The notes under the pieces are model-generated. The model was not told where the DNA came from. It made no database searches and saw nothing but the letters and a program-made list of their open reading frames with translations. A DNA stretch of 64,000 nucleotides, from positions 2,728,001 to 2,792,000 of the forward strand of contig NZ_JACCCU010000001.1 in the NCBI RefSeq assembly GCF_013410875.1. Direction: 5' to 3'. Every line of letters begins with the position of its first letter. Position 1 is the stretch's first letter. This document shows positions 55,071-64,000 of this stretch, one piece after another. The translations under genes and the position numbers were made by a program. This stretch comes from Tunturiibacter empetritectus. GTDB taxonomy: Bacteria; Acidobacteriota; Terriglobia; Terriglobales; Acidobacteriaceae.

Positions 55071-56180
55071 ATGCGACTCAAAATTGCAGTTCTCGCCGGC
55101 GACGGCATCGGCCCCGAAGTAACCCATCAGGCCACAAATATTCTTTGCGCTGTAGCTGAGCTGGGCGGGCACGAGTTCACCTTCGTCGAAGGCCTCATCG
55201 GCGGCATAGCCATCACTGAGACCGGCTCTCCCCTGCCCACGGCCACGCTCGATGCTGCTCTGGAATGCGATGCTGTCCTCCTCGGTGCTGTTGGCGACAA
55301 CAAGTTCAACGCGCTCCCTCCCGACAAACGTCCCGAAGCTGGCCTTCTGCAAATCCGCCAGGCTCTCGGAGGCTTTGCCAATCTGCGCCCGTCCATCGCC
55401 TACACCGCGCTCAGCGAGAGCTCCCCGCTACGGCCCGAAGTCACCAAAGACGTCGACATCCTCTTCGTGCGCGAACTCCTCGGCGGACTCTACTTCGGCG
55501 CGCCACGCTGGTGGGACCGCGAGAGCAACGAGGCCATCAACACCATGCGTTACACTCGCGACGAGGTCGTGCGCGTAGCCCGCGTGGCCTTCGAGCTCGC
55601 CAGCAACCGCCGCCAAAAGGTCACCTCTGTCGACAAGGCCAACGTCCTCGAGGTATCTCAACTTTGGCGAGCCACCGTCACCGAAGTCGCAAAGGAATAT
55701 CCCTCCGTGACGCTTGAGCACCAACTCGTCGACTCGATGGCGATGCACATCATGAACATCCCTCGGAACTTCGACGTCGTCCTCACCGAAAATCTCTTTG
55801 GGGACATCCTCTCCGACGAAGCGGGAGTCATCACCGGCTCCCTCGGCATGCTGCCCTCGGCGACTATCGGCGGCGCTGTCAATCTCTACGAGCCCGTTCA
55901 CGGCAGCGCACCCGACATCGCCGGCACCGGCAAAGCCAATCCACTCGGCGCGATCTTAACCGCCGCGATGGTCCTCCGCCATTCAGCGAATCTCGAGCAG
56001 GATGCCAGGGCCGTCGAAGCAGCGGTCAACAAAGTTCTCGACGCTGGCTACCGCACCGCCGACATCGCTCGCGGGCAGCAACCCGGCCAAACCCCAGTCA
56101 GCACGCAGGAGATGGGCAAGCTCGTACACCAGGCCCTGGCCGAGTCCATCGACCGCCGCCAGGCCATGCACGCCGTCTAA
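55071..56180 (+). CDS. leuB: 3-isopropylmalate dehydrogenase
   Basis: 369 residues. Oxidative decarboxylation of 3-isopropylmalate with NAD. LKIAVLAGDGIGPEV at the start, the substrate-binding arginines in LLQIRQALGGFANLRP, VRELLGGLYFG, the catalytic tyrosine in NTMRYTRDEV, lysine in SVDKANVLE, and the metal-binding DSMAMHI plus NLFGDILSDEAGVITGSLGM. The NAD-specific GSAPDIAGTGKANP follows. AAGGAAAGAG gives a good ribosome site. Operon gene between leuA and two small unknown proteins. Confidence 0.97.
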   Translation: MRLKIAVLAGDGIGPEVTHQATNILCAVAELGGHEFTFVEGLIGGIAITETGSPLPTATLDAALECDAVLLGAVGDNKFNALPPDKRPEAGLLQIRQALGGFANLRPSIAYTALSESSPLRPEVTKDVDILFVRELLGGLYFGAPRWWDRESNEAINTMRYTRDEVVRVARVAFELASNRRQKVTSVDKANVLEVSQLWRATVTEVAKEYPSVTLEHQLVDSMAMHIMNIPRNFDVVLTENLFGDILSDEAGVITGSLGMLPSATIGGAVNLYEPVHGSAPDIAGTGKANPLGAILTAAMVLRHSANLEQDARAVEAAVNKVLDAGYRTADIARGQQPGQTPVSTQEMGKLVHQALAESIDRRQAMHAV

Positions 56181-56185
56181 AGGAC

Positions 56186-56368
56186 ATGAGTTTGAGATTC
56201 AAGACGGCCCTGGCAAACCTCGCAATCACCGTAGCGTTGGTCTATCGCTGGCTGCGGGGTGCGCCGCCGATGGCGCTCCTCATCACGGCGATCATCATGT
56301 TTCCTCTGGTCAACGGCCTGCTGTGGTTCAGTCAAAGAAAGTTCAATCAACCTAGACGCAGTCGCTAA
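56186..56368 (+). CDS. Small two-helix membrane protein between leuB and leuC
   Basis: 60 residues, AAAGGA directly before the ATG. A short polar start, a hydrophobic region with an internal arginine (LANLAITVALVYRWL) and a second helix (MALLITAIIMFPLVNGLLWF), then a basic tail (RKFNQPRRSR). No family recognised. Five bases after leuB and five before the next gene, so clearly within the operon. Could be a membrane anchor or regulatory microprotein; that is speculation. Confidence 0.6.
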   Translation: MSLRFKTALANLAITVALVYRWLRGAPPMALLITAIIMFPLVNGLLWFSQRKFNQPRRSR

Positions 56369-56373
56369 CCAAA

Positions 56374-57087
56374 ATGAAGATGCGCCATGCCATCCAATTC
56401 GCCGCCACTCTGCTGCTCTTCGCAACTCCGGCCGCGCACGCACAAATCTCTTCGCCACAAATCAAGAAAGACAAGAAGCAGCCAAAAGAAAACGTCGAGT
56501 GGCTATGGCAATACGGCCCCCCGCCGGCCGACGGCCGCGAGACCCAACTGGTTCTCGATACCCGCTTCCGGCCATTCCTGGCCCAATACCTCACTGCTCC
56601 GCAAACTTTCTGGGGCAGTCCCAAGACCGGCTACAAACCACTCGACGAGACCGCGCTCGACTTCCTGTCAGTCCCCGATAAAGTTCGCGCCGACGACAAT
56701 CGTTATCTCTCAATCACCGGCTGTGTCTTCCGCTTTAATCCGGCGCGCGGCCTACTCTGGGTCGACCTCGGACTTCCCCATCCTTTCATCATCTTCGCCG
56801 CCATCGACTGGATCAAGGACAGCAGAACCCCCAGCGAACCCGGCGCCGAATACACTCTCTGGATCTTCGCCAACCATCCCATCGACCCAGACCACATCCC
56901 CCTGGCGCTGACTCACAGCGTCGCCCGCTGGACCGCCCAACCGCCCTCCGGCAGCACCGTCATTCAACAGATCACTCGCGCCATTCTCGTCGACCCCGAT
57001 GGTACGCCTCATCAGATTCAACCGGCAGCCATCGGAGCCAATACATTCACCCTCCCTCCATCAACCGAGCAAAAGGCACAACCATGA
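56374..57087 (+). CDS. Secreted protein of unknown function in the leu operon
   Basis: 237 residues with a signal peptide ([19 protein letters not shown]). The mature part has a conserved-looking [17 protein letters not shown] near the start, [29 protein letters not shown], then [20 protein letters not shown] and a proline-rich C-terminus. No known catalytic motif. It overlaps leuC by four bases (ATGA), so it is translated with the leucine enzymes although it is exported. I do not know a family. Confidence 0.7.
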   Translation: MKMRHAIQFAATLLLFATPAAHAQISSPQIKKDKKQPKENVEWLWQYGPPPADGRETQLVLDTRFRPFLAQYLTAPQTFWGSPKTGYKPLDETALDFLSVPDKVRADDNRYLSITGCVFRFNPARGLLWVDLGLPHPFIIFAAIDWIKDSRTPSEPGAEYTLWIFANHPIDPDHIPLALTHSVARWTAQPPSGSTVIQQITRAILVDPDGTPHQIQPAAIGANTFTLPPSTEQKAQP

Positions 57088-58541
57088 ACACTCCCCAGAC
57101 GAAGCCCCAGACACTCTTCGAAAAAGTATGGCAGCAGCACCTCGTCGTCGAACCCCAGGGTGAACCCAGCATCCTCTACATCGACCTGCATCTGGTCCAC
57201 GAGGTCACCAGCCCCCAGGCCTTCGACGGTCTCCGCATGACCGGCCGCAAGCTGCGTCGCCCCGACCGCACCGTCGCCACCGTAGACCACAACGTCCCCA
57301 CCAGCAGCATCGAGGACCGCCTTCATATCGTCGACCAGATCGCCTCCAAACAGATCGAGGCGTTACGCAAAAACTGCGCTGACTTCGGAGTCGAACTGTA
57401 CGACGTCCAGTCACCCGAGCAAGGCATCGTCCATATCATCGGCCCAGAGCTTGGCCTCACCAAGCCTGGAATGACCATCGTCTGCGGTGACTCCCACACC
57501 AGCACTCACGGGGCGTTTGGCGCTTTAGCTTTTGGGATAGGGACAAGCGAAGTCGAACACGTCATGGCTACGCAGACGCTCCCACAGGACAAGCCAAAGA
57601 CCTTCCGCATCAACGTCGAAGGCACGCTTCCCGTCGGTGTCACCGCAAAAGACATCGTCCTCCACATTATCGGCGAGATCGGCACCGCCGGCGCTACAGG
57701 CTACGTCGTCGAATACGCCGGCTCCGCCATTCGCGCCCTCTCGATGGAAGGCCGCATGACCGTTTGTAATATGAGCATCGAGGCCGGAGCCCGCGCCGGA
57801 ATGATCGCCCCCGACGCCACCACCTTCGCGTATCTGAAAGGCCGCCGCTTCTCCCCGTCCAGCACTGCATGGGACGGAGCCATAGCCCATTGGTCCGAAC
57901 TTGTAACTGACGAAGGAGCAATCTTCGACCGCGAACTCACCCTCAACGCGGCCGACATTACCCCAACCGTCAGCTGGGGCACCTCACCCGGCATGGTCAC
58001 CGGCGTCAAGAGCACCGTTCCCCTGGCAGATCCCACCGCCAGCGAGGCAGATCAAAAGGCCTTCGAGCGCGCCCTCGAGTACATGGGACTTCACGCCGGC
58101 GAACCCATCGAAGAGATCAAGATCGACCGAGTCTTCCTTGGCTCCTGCACCAACGCCCGCCTTGAAGACCTGCGCGCCGCAGCCTCTGTCGTTCGCGGCT
58201 ACCACGTCGCCACCTCGGTTCGAGCGATGGTCGTACCCGGATCACAGTCCGTCAAAGCGCAAGCAGAAAAAGAAGGCCTCGACAGAGTCTTCACCGAAGC
58301 AGGCTTCGACTGGCGAGAGCCAGGCTGCAGCATGTGCCTTGGCATGAACCCCGACATCCTCGCTCCCGGCGAGCGCTGCGCCTCCACATCCAACCGTAAC
58401 TTCGAAGGCCGTCAGGGTCGTGGTGGCCGCACTCATCTCGTCAGCCCGCAGATGGCCGCTGCAGCCGCCATCACCGGCCACTTCACCGACATCCGCACCT
58501 GGCAGTTCAAAGATCAGCCTATACAGAAAGAGGCGAACTAA
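57084..58541 (+). CDS. leuC: 3-isopropylmalate dehydratase large subunit
   Basis: 485 residues. Isomerises 2- to 3-isopropylmalate with an iron-sulfur cluster. Sequence: [32 protein letters not shown], the active-site histidine region [30 protein letters not shown], and the cluster cysteines in [13 protein letters not shown] and [12 protein letters not shown]. Ends [21 protein letters not shown]. Overlaps the secreted unknown upstream and leuD downstream (TAATG). Cytoplasmic, works as LeuCD. Confidence 0.97.
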   Translation: MNTPQTKPQTLFEKVWQQHLVVEPQGEPSILYIDLHLVHEVTSPQAFDGLRMTGRKLRRPDRTVATVDHNVPTSSIEDRLHIVDQIASKQIEALRKNCADFGVELYDVQSPEQGIVHIIGPELGLTKPGMTIVCGDSHTSTHGAFGALAFGIGTSEVEHVMATQTLPQDKPKTFRINVEGTLPVGVTAKDIVLHIIGEIGTAGATGYVVEYAGSAIRALSMEGRMTVCNMSIEAGARAGMIAPDATTFAYLKGRRFSPSSTAWDGAIAHWSELVTDEGAIFDRELTLNAADITPTVSWGTSPGMVTGVKSTVPLADPTASEADQKAFERALEYMGLHAGEPIEEIKIDRVFLGSCTNARLEDLRAAASVVRGYHVATSVRAMVVPGSQSVKAQAEKEGLDRVFTEAGFDWREPGCSMCLGMNPDILAPGERCASTSNRNFEGRQGRGGRTHLVSPQMAAAAAITGHFTDIRTWQFKDQPIQKEAN

Positions 58542-59191
58542 TGCATCCCATCAACGTTCTTACCAGCCATGCCGCCCCTCTCGACCGCCCCAACGTCGAT
58601 ACCGACCAGATCATCCCCAAGCAGTTCCTCAAGCGCATCGAACGCACCGGCTACGGCGACTTCCTCTTCTACGACTGGCGCCGCATCCAGGACGGCCCCG
58701 ACGCTGGCCAGCCCGACCGGACCTTCGTCCTCAACAAGCACCATCACAAGGGAGCGAAGATCCTCATCGCCGGAAAAAACTTTGGATGCGGCAGCTCCCG
58801 TGAGCACGCCGCCTGGGCTCTCACCGACTTCGGCTTCCTTAGCGTCATCGCACCGAGCTTCGCAGACATCTTCTTCTCCAACGCAGGAAAGAACGGAATG
58901 GTCCTCGTCCGCCTCTCCGAAGCCGACGTGCAAACCCTGATGCAGCGTTCAGAAAAAAATCCCGCCCACAAGATCACCATCAACCTCGAAGCCCAGACCG
59001 TCACCGACGACGAAGGCTTCAGCGCGCACTTCGACATCGACCCCTTCCGCAAATACTGCCTCCTGAACGGCCTCGACGACATAGGCCTAACCCTGCGCCA
59101 CGGATCAGCGCTAGACACCTACGAAACAAAACACGACACCGAATTCTGGCTGAAGCCGAAGTCCGCTTCAATAAGCGGAGCTACTTCGTGA
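58541..59191 (+). CDS. leuD: 3-isopropylmalate dehydratase small subunit
   Basis: 216 residues, starting in the leuC stop codon. Small-subunit swivel domain: LTSHAAPLDRPNVDTDQIIPKQFLK at the start, then GKNFGCGSSREHAAWAL and FFSNAGKNGMVLVRL. Binds LeuC to form the isomerase. The last codons overlap the GTG start of the next gene. The C-terminus (FWLKPKSASISGATS) runs a little past the usual end. Confidence 0.97.
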   Translation: MHPINVLTSHAAPLDRPNVDTDQIIPKQFLKRIERTGYGDFLFYDWRRIQDGPDAGQPDRTFVLNKHHHKGAKILIAGKNFGCGSSREHAAWALTDFGFLSVIAPSFADIFFSNAGKNGMVLVRLSEADVQTLMQRSEKNPAHKITINLEAQTVTDDEGFSAHFDIDPFRKYCLLNGLDDIGLTLRHGSALDTYETKHDTEFWLKPKSASISGATS

Positions 59192-59700
59192 AAAATCAAA
59201 TTGTAGCCATATTCGCGCTGGCTATTGTTACCGCTGCCGGGTCTGCTAGCGCCAGTGCGAACAAAAACCCACCTGCAGCTTCGTACGCTCCGATCCCTCC
59301 ACAGATCGCCGCCGCCAAAACAATCTTCCTCTCAAATCGATGTGAGGAAGACTACAAGACCTGCGCGGAGGTCTACAACGGTCTCTACACCGCATTGTCT
59401 TCCTTCGGAAAGTATCAACTTGTTTCCTCGCCAGCTACCGCAGACCTCATCTTCGAAATCCACATGGTGGCCAGAACCGGCACTATGGACGTTCTGAACG
59501 GAGAGGGCCACTCAAACGCTTACTCGAACCTTACCTTGGCAATACTGGATACCCAGACCCACATAGGTCTCTGGACCATCACCGAACCGTTCGCGAAAAA
59601 TACTGCCGTGAAGGCTGTCATGTTTGATCTGCAGATCATCACGCAACCAAACGCCACCGCTGCACCACCACAACACGTTCCCGGCTACACCAAAGATTAG
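59188..59700 (+). CDS. Secreted protein of unknown function between leuD and ilvD
   Basis: 170 residues from GTG 59188 (GGAG seven bases upstream, overlapping the leuD stop). A signal peptide (VAIFALAIVTAAGSASA) then a small alpha/beta domain: AAKTIFLSNRCEEDYKTCAEVYN, LSSFGKYQLVSSPATADLIFE, YSNLTLAILDTQTHIGLWTIT. The ADLIFEI and LDTQTHIGLWTI pattern looks like small periplasmic proteins of the DUF4136-like kind, but I am not sure. Two cysteines near the start could form a disulfide. Operon member by overlap. Confidence 0.65.
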   Translation: MKNQIVAIFALAIVTAAGSASASANKNPPAASYAPIPPQIAAAKTIFLSNRCEEDYKTCAEVYNGLYTALSSFGKYQLVSSPATADLIFEIHMVARTGTMDVLNGEGHSNAYSNLTLAILDTQTHIGLWTITEPFAKNTAVKAVMFDLQIITQPNATAAPPQHVPGYTKD

Positions 59701-59730
59701 TAGAGATCAAAACGGAAACAGGAGAGATAC

Positions 59731-61419
59731 TTGGCCGACGCAAAGAAGTATTCCAGAGTCCTCACAGAAGGCCCATCCCGCGCTGCGGCTCGCTCTTATC
59801 TGCGCAGTGTAGGCTTCACCAAAGAAGACCTGCACAAGCCCATCATCGGCATCGCCAACACCTGGACCGAGGTCGGTCCCTGCAACTTCCATCTCCGCGA
59901 CGTCGCCGCCGCCGTCAAGCAAGGCATTCGCGACGCCGGCGGCACCCCCATGGAGTTCAACACTATCACCGTCCACGACGGCATCACCATGGGCACCCAG
60001 GGTATGAAGGCCTCGCTCGTCTCCCGCGAGGTCATCGCCGACTCCATCGAACTCATCACCCGCGCCAACTCCTTCGACGGCCTCGTCTGTATCGCCGGCT
60101 GCGACAAGAATATGCCTGCCGCCATCATGGCCCTCGCCCGCCTCGACATCCCCGGCCTCATGCTCTACGGCGGCTCCATCGCCCCCGGCAAGCTTCCCCA
60201 GCCCGACGGCACCACCAAGGAGATCACCATCCTCCAGGTCTTCGAAGGCATGGGCTCACACGCCGCCGGCAAGATCACCGATGACGAACTCGAAGCCCTC
60301 GAAGCTGCCGCCTGTCCTGGCCCCGGAGCCTGCGGCGGACAGTTCACCGCCAACACCATGGCCATGGCTGGCGAGTTCCTCGGCATCTCCCCCATCCAGA
60401 TCACCGGCGTCCCCGCCATGTCTCCCGAGAAAGCCGCAGCCAGCCGTGAAGCAGGACGTCTCGTCATGGAACTAGCCAAGAACGACCTTCGCCCGTCGAA
60501 GATCGTCACCCGCAAAGCTATCGAGAACGCCTACGTCTCCGCCTGCGCTTCGGGTGGCAGCACCAACGCAGTCCTTCATCTGCTTGCCATCGCGCGCGAA
60601 TTCAACATTCCCTTCACCATCGACGACTTCAACGCTATCAGCGACCGCACCCCGCACATCTGCGATCTCTCCCCCGGTGGCAAGTACGCGGCCACGGACT
60701 ATCAAAACGCAGGCGGCAGCCGCCTTCTCGCTAAACGACTCCTCGACGCTGGTCTCATCGACGGCGGTCAGATCACCGTCACCGGCAAGACCCTCGCCGA
60801 AGAAGCCGCCGCGGCTGTCGAGACGCCCAACCAGAAGGTCATCTATACCACCGACCACCCACTCAAGGCCACCGGCGGCCTCGTCATCCTCAAGGGCAAT
60901 CTCGCGCCCGATGGCTGCGTCGTCAAAGTAGCCGGACACGAGCGCCTCAATCACACTGGCCCCGCCCGCGTGTTTGAGTCCGAAGACGAGTGCCACGCCG
61001 CAGTGGAGGCCGGTAAGATCAACCCCAACGACGTCTGCGTCATCCGTTACGAAGGCCCACGTGGAGGCCCAGGCATGCGCGAGATGCTCGCCGTCACCGC
61101 CGCCATCAAGGGCATCCCGGAGCTCAGCGAAACCGTAGCTCTCCTCACCGACGGACGTTTCTCCGGTGCCACACGTGGATTGATGGTCGGCCACGTCGCA
61201 CCCGAAGCCCAGCTTGGAGGCCCCATCGCCGCCGTCCACGAAGGCGACACCATCACCTTCGACATCCCCAACCGCAAACTAACCCTCAACATCCCCGAAG
61301 CCGAGATCGCCAAACGCCTCGCCACATGGAAGGCCCCCGAACCCCGATTCAAACGCGGCGTCTTCGCCAAGTACGTTAACACCGTAAGCAGCGCCAGCGA
61401 AGGAGCCGTCACCACCTAA
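59731..61419 (+). CDS. ilvD: Dihydroxy-acid dehydratase
   Basis: 562 residues from TTG 59731 with GGAGAG just upstream. Converts dihydroxy-isovalerate and dihydroxy-methylvalerate to the 2-oxo acids. Features: SRAAARSYLRSVGFTKEDL, IANTWTEVGPCNFHL (cluster cysteine), IAGCDKNMPA, PGPGACGGQFTANTMAM and the C-terminal GRFSGATRGLMVGHVAPEA. Fe-S enzyme of the cytoplasm. Supplies 2-oxoisovalerate to LeuA. Six bases before a small membrane protein gene. Confidence 0.97.
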   Translation: MADAKKYSRVLTEGPSRAAARSYLRSVGFTKEDLHKPIIGIANTWTEVGPCNFHLRDVAAAVKQGIRDAGGTPMEFNTITVHDGITMGTQGMKASLVSREVIADSIELITRANSFDGLVCIAGCDKNMPAAIMALARLDIPGLMLYGGSIAPGKLPQPDGTTKEITILQVFEGMGSHAAGKITDDELEALEAAACPGPGACGGQFTANTMAMAGEFLGISPIQITGVPAMSPEKAAASREAGRLVMELAKNDLRPSKIVTRKAIENAYVSACASGGSTNAVLHLLAIAREFNIPFTIDDFNAISDRTPHICDLSPGGKYAATDYQNAGGSRLLAKRLLDAGLIDGGQITVTGKTLAEEAAAAVETPNQKVIYTTDHPLKATGGLVILKGNLAPDGCVVKVAGHERLNHTGPARVFESEDECHAAVEAGKINPNDVCVIRYEGPRGGPGMREMLAVTAAIKGIPELSETVALLTDGRFSGATRGLMVGHVAPEAQLGGPIAAVHEGDTITFDIPNRKLTLNIPEAEIAKRLATWKAPEPRFKRGVFAKYVNTVSSASEGAVTT

Positions 61420-61425
61420 CCAATC

Positions 61426-61665
61426 ATGATCGAAGGCATAACAATTCTTCTTACGATCTACGCCTTGCTCATTGGAACGTCCCTGATGATCAAGCCCTCC
61501 TTGGCTATCCACCTAATAGCCAGAAGCGGATCAAAGGAAGCGTGGGAGATGCGGAGTAGCCTTCACAGCAGAAAGAAACAACAGCAGTACCGCGTGCTGG
61601 GAGCTGTCATTACCATCGTCGACATTGTTTTTATCTTCACTGTAATTCGACCCTTCGGGAGCTAA
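61426..61665 (+). CDS. Small two-helix membrane protein between ilvD and ilvB
   Basis: 79 residues with two helices (ITILLTIYALLIGTSLMI, about 4-22; VLGAVITIVDIVFIFTVI, about 56-74) and a polar, lysine/glutamine-rich loop between them. No clear ribosome site. It fits exactly between ilvD and ilvB (6 and 2 base gaps), which supports a real gene. Family unknown. Confidence 0.6.
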   Translation: MIEGITILLTIYALLIGTSLMIKPSLAIHLIARSGSKEAWEMRSSLHSRKKQQQYRVLGAVITIVDIVFIFTVIRPFGS

Positions 61666-61667
61666 CC

Positions 61668-63413
61668 ATGACCACTTACAACCCCCAACTCACCGGAGCG
61701 GAAATCATCTGGGCCACACTCGTCGGCGAAGGCGTGGACAAGGTCTTCGGCTACCCAGGCGGAGCCATCCTCCCTGCCTATGACGCACTGCGCAAGTTTC
61801 CCATCCATCACATCCTGGTGCGCCACGAGCAGGGCGCATCGCACATGGCCGATGGCTACGCCCGCGCATCGGGCAAGGTTGGCGTCTGCATCGCCACCAG
61901 CGGACCCGGCGCTACGAACCTCGTTACCGGCATTGCGACGGCCATGCTCGACTCCATCCCCATCGTCTGCATCACCGGCCAGGTTGGCAGCAAGGTTCTC
62001 GGCTCCGATGCGTTCCAGGAGGTCGACATCACTGGCATCACGCTGCCCATCACCAAGCACAACTACCTCGTCACGCGTGCTGATGACATCGCACCAGCAC
62101 TGCGCGAAGCCTTTCAGGTTGCGACCAATGGCCGCCCCGGCCCTGTGCTGGTCGACATCACGAAGGATGCACAGCAGAACACCGCCGCCTTCAACTTTGA
62201 AGCTGCTGCTCCCGCGCCCTACCGCCCTCACCCGATGCTGCAGGCGGAGTCCTCTTCCATCCAACAGGCGATAGAACTCATCCAGCAGGCGAAACGCCCC
62301 GTCATCCTCGCCGGTCATGGCATCACGCACTCCGGCGCTGAAGCACAGGTTCTCACTTTCGCAGAACGTCAACAGATCCCCGTCGCGAGCACGCTGCTCG
62401 GCCTCGGAGCCTTCCCGACGTATCACCCGCTGTCGCTCGGCATGATGGGAATGCACGGCGAATCGTGGGTCAACAACGCGATCCAGCAGGCCGACCTGCT
62501 ACTAGCCTTCGGGATGCGCTTCGACGATCGCGTTACCGGCAACCTTGCGCACTATGCGCCGAATGCGAAGAAGATTCACATCGAGATCGATCCGTCCGAG
62601 ATCAACAAGAATGTGAAAGCTGACGTGGCTCTTATAGGCGATCTTCGCGAGACTCTTGAACTTCTTCTACCCTTGCTGGCGAAGAAGACAGATACAACCT
62701 GGATCGGTGAGGTCAATGCGATGAAGGGCGATGCAGCCGTTCGCGACATCATCAATCTGCCCGACAATGGCCATCTTTATGCAGCCCATGTCATCAACGA
62801 CATCTGGCGCGAAGCACACGCAGCGGGCCGCGCCGATCGAACCATCATCGTTACAGATGTCGGGCAGCACCAGATGTGGGAGGCGCAGTACTATAAGCAC
62901 GATGTGCCTCGTTCGCTGATCACCAGCGGAGGCCTTGGCACCATGGGTTTTGCGCTTCCGGCGGCGATTGGCGCGAAGGTCGCTTGTCCTGACAAAGATG
63001 TGTGGGTGATCGCAGGAGATGGTGGATTTCAGATGACTGCTGCTGAGCTTTCGACCATTGTTCAGGAGGGTTTGGCGATCAATATCGCCGTGATTAACAA
63101 TGGGTTTCTGGGCATGGTTCGGCAGTGGCAGGAGGCGTTTTACGAGAAGAACTACGCAGCATCGCCGATTCTGTCGCCTGACTTCGTGAAGCTGGCGGGA
63201 GCGCATGGTATTGATGGGGCGCATGTTAGCGAACGAAAGCATGTGACCCCCACGGTTACAAAGGCGCGGACCAGCGGTAAGGCGTTTCTGATCAACTTTC
63301 AGGTTGAGAAAGAGGATGGGGTCTATCCGATGATCGCTCCCGGGGCGGCGCTCCATGAGATGGTGCGGCGGCCGGCGAACGATCCGCTTCTGGAGACGGC
63401 GGAGGACGAATAA
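61668..63413 (+). CDS. ilvB: Acetolactate synthase, catalytic subunit
   Basis: 581 residues. Condenses pyruvate to acetolactate using thiamine diphosphate and FAD. Features: TGAEIIWATLVGEGVDKVFGYPGGAILP, ThDP-activating glutamate in RHEQGASHMADGYAR, GPGATNLVTGIATAMLDSIP, the FAD-binding middle domain, and the ThDP motif GDGGFQMT to INNGFLGMVRQWQ. Ends the operon. GGGAG precedes the ATG. The regulatory subunit (ilvN/ilvH) is not adjacent; it must lie elsewhere or be absent. Confidence 0.97.
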   Translation: MTTYNPQLTGAEIIWATLVGEGVDKVFGYPGGAILPAYDALRKFPIHHILVRHEQGASHMADGYARASGKVGVCIATSGPGATNLVTGIATAMLDSIPIVCITGQVGSKVLGSDAFQEVDITGITLPITKHNYLVTRADDIAPALREAFQVATNGRPGPVLVDITKDAQQNTAAFNFEAAAPAPYRPHPMLQAESSSIQQAIELIQQAKRPVILAGHGITHSGAEAQVLTFAERQQIPVASTLLGLGAFPTYHPLSLGMMGMHGESWVNNAIQQADLLLAFGMRFDDRVTGNLAHYAPNAKKIHIEIDPSEINKNVKADVALIGDLRETLELLLPLLAKKTDTTWIGEVNAMKGDAAVRDIINLPDNGHLYAAHVINDIWREAHAAGRADRTIIVTDVGQHQMWEAQYYKHDVPRSLITSGGLGTMGFALPAAIGAKVACPDKDVWVIAGDGGFQMTAAELSTIVQEGLAINIAVINNGFLGMVRQWQEAFYEKNYAASPILSPDFVKLAGAHGIDGAHVSERKHVTPTVTKARTSGKAFLINFQVEKEDGVYPMIAPGAALHEMVRRPANDPLLETAEDE

Positions 63414-63664
63414 TCTTTAGGTTTCTCCAGAAAAATTCTGGCTGTGGTGCTGGAGCTAAGATCATTGTTTTTCCCTTGGGTTTGAGGGGTGTTTTAGAAA
63501 AAACGGTGTTCTGGATGTGGTTTTTTGATGGTGAGAACGTGGTGAAATGCGTGGCAAACGTGGTGCGTTAGCAGCGTGCTTTTGATCGCCGAAAAATACG
63601 CCAGATTTTTGAAGTTTATTTTTACCTGCTGCACAATTGTGATCTTTTGAGAGAGGGGCTACAG

Positions 63665-64000
63665 ATGCTGAGTCGATTCGGAGCTGGAGCGAGTAGAAAA
63701 CTCGGAGTTCTCGCACGCGTTGTCTGTCCGCTTCTCGCCGTCTCGGCGTCTGTGGCTGCTTCGGCTCAAGCTGCTGCTGCGCCGGCACAGGCTGCTGCGC
63801 CGGTTCAGGCTGCTGCATCGGCTCAAACTGTTGCCGAAGCCCCGCCTCCGCCGGGTCAGGTTCGCATCCGGGTGATCAACGCGCTCACCAACGCGCCTGT
63901 CCACGATGAGAGGTTGAATGTGGCTCTTCGCGAGGATCAGATCGGATCGGTCGCTATGGGGACCGACAAGAACGGATTTATCCTGGTGGATCCGAAGAAG
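63665..64000 (+). CDS. Secreted protein with alanine-rich N-terminus, cut by the right edge
   Basis: ATG 63665 with GAGAGGGG just upstream; frame open to the last base (112 codons seen). Signal peptide (VCPLLAVSASVAASA) then an Ala/Gln/Pro low-complexity run with repeated AQAAA-P units (about 30-55), then the start of a beta sandwich (GQVRIRVINALTNAPVHDE, LNVALREDQIGSVAMGTDKNGF) like a carboxypeptidase-regulatory or similar Ig-like domain. Identity needs the downstream sequence. Confidence 0.6.
   Translation, partial: MLSRFGAGASRKLGVLARVVCPLLAVSASVAASAQAAAAPAQAAAPVQAAASAQTVAEAPPPPGQVRIRVINALTNAPVHDERLNVALREDQIGSVAMGTDKNGFILVDPKK

Noticed and set aside
60472-61239. 255-codon frame antisense to ilvD
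   Set aside because: Low-complexity Gly/Asp/Val translation; shadow of ilvD.
63427-63441. CCAGAA/TTCTGG hairpin after ilvB as terminator
   Set aside because: Short AT-rich stem and no T tract; not convincing.

Overview
The window looks like a chromosome segment of an acidobacterium of the Terriglobia (Acidobacteriaceae; Edaphobacter, Granulicella or Terriglobus-like). This is an inference from gene content: a PadR regulator overlapping a large MacB-like permease of the acidobacterial duplicated orphan permease type, Oar-like TonB-dependent receptors with an N-terminal carboxypeptidase-regulatory domain, secreted quinoprotein-like propellers, and a high-GC leu/ilv operon. No rRNA, tRNA, CRISPR array or intact insertion sequence was found.

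Layout. (1) 1-5.9 kb, sugar locus: a ROK repressor running off the left edge (minus), a decayed sodium:solute symporter, a small membrane protein, xylose isomerase and a secreted GH42 beta-galactosidase. (2) 5.9-8.4 kb, decay: a response regulator with two compensating indels and a cytochrome b / sulfite-oxidase-like molybdoenzyme reading frame broken by indels. (3) 8.4-13.2 kb: methyltransferase, DUF2064 glycosyltransferase, polytopic GT-C mannosyltransferase-like protein and family 2 glycosyltransferase, tightly coupled, converging on a sugar-nucleotide epimerase. I read this as an uncharacterised glycoconjugate pathway; it is the best candidate here for an undescribed system. (4) 13.6-28 kb: two TonB-dependent receptors, a gamma-glutamyltransferase relic, and two consecutive secreted propeller proteins, one a 1338-residue mosaic with lectin and chitobiase-C-like modules. 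(5) 28.2-32 kb: PadR + ADOP permease, then a gene-poor stretch with another relic. (6) 32.2-53.7 kb, housekeeping and envelope: polyprenyl-phosphate glucosyltransferase-like GT2, SppA, HU, dicarboxylate/glutamate symporter, GAF-PAS sensor kinase, acetyl-CoA synthetase, an OFA-type MFS carrier with a 53-residue partner, M20 amidohydrolase, DUF421 protein, GalE, a TonB protein, an M48-like protein lacking the metal motif, three outer-membrane barrels, a Spy-like protein and a LysR regulator. (7) 53.8-63.4 kb: leuA-leuB-x-x-leuC-leuD-x-ilvD-x-ilvB, a branched-chain amino acid operon with four unknown small or secreted proteins between the enzymes. A truncated secreted protein begins at the right edge.

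How genes work together. The leu/ilv genes cover acetolactate synthesis, dihydroxy-acid dehydration and the whole leucine branch; ilvC and the acetolactate synthase small subunit are absent from the window. A divergent LysR gene and a dyad between it and leuA suggest local control. The left half (1-32 kb) holds at least five pseudogenes or gene relics and long gene-free stretches; the right half is compact and intact. Several true starts are TTG or GTG with strong Shine-Dalgarno sequences (DUF421 protein, lysR, ilvD, two barrel proteins, the first TonB-dependent receptor). All domain calls come from reading the translated sequence; no database search was run.
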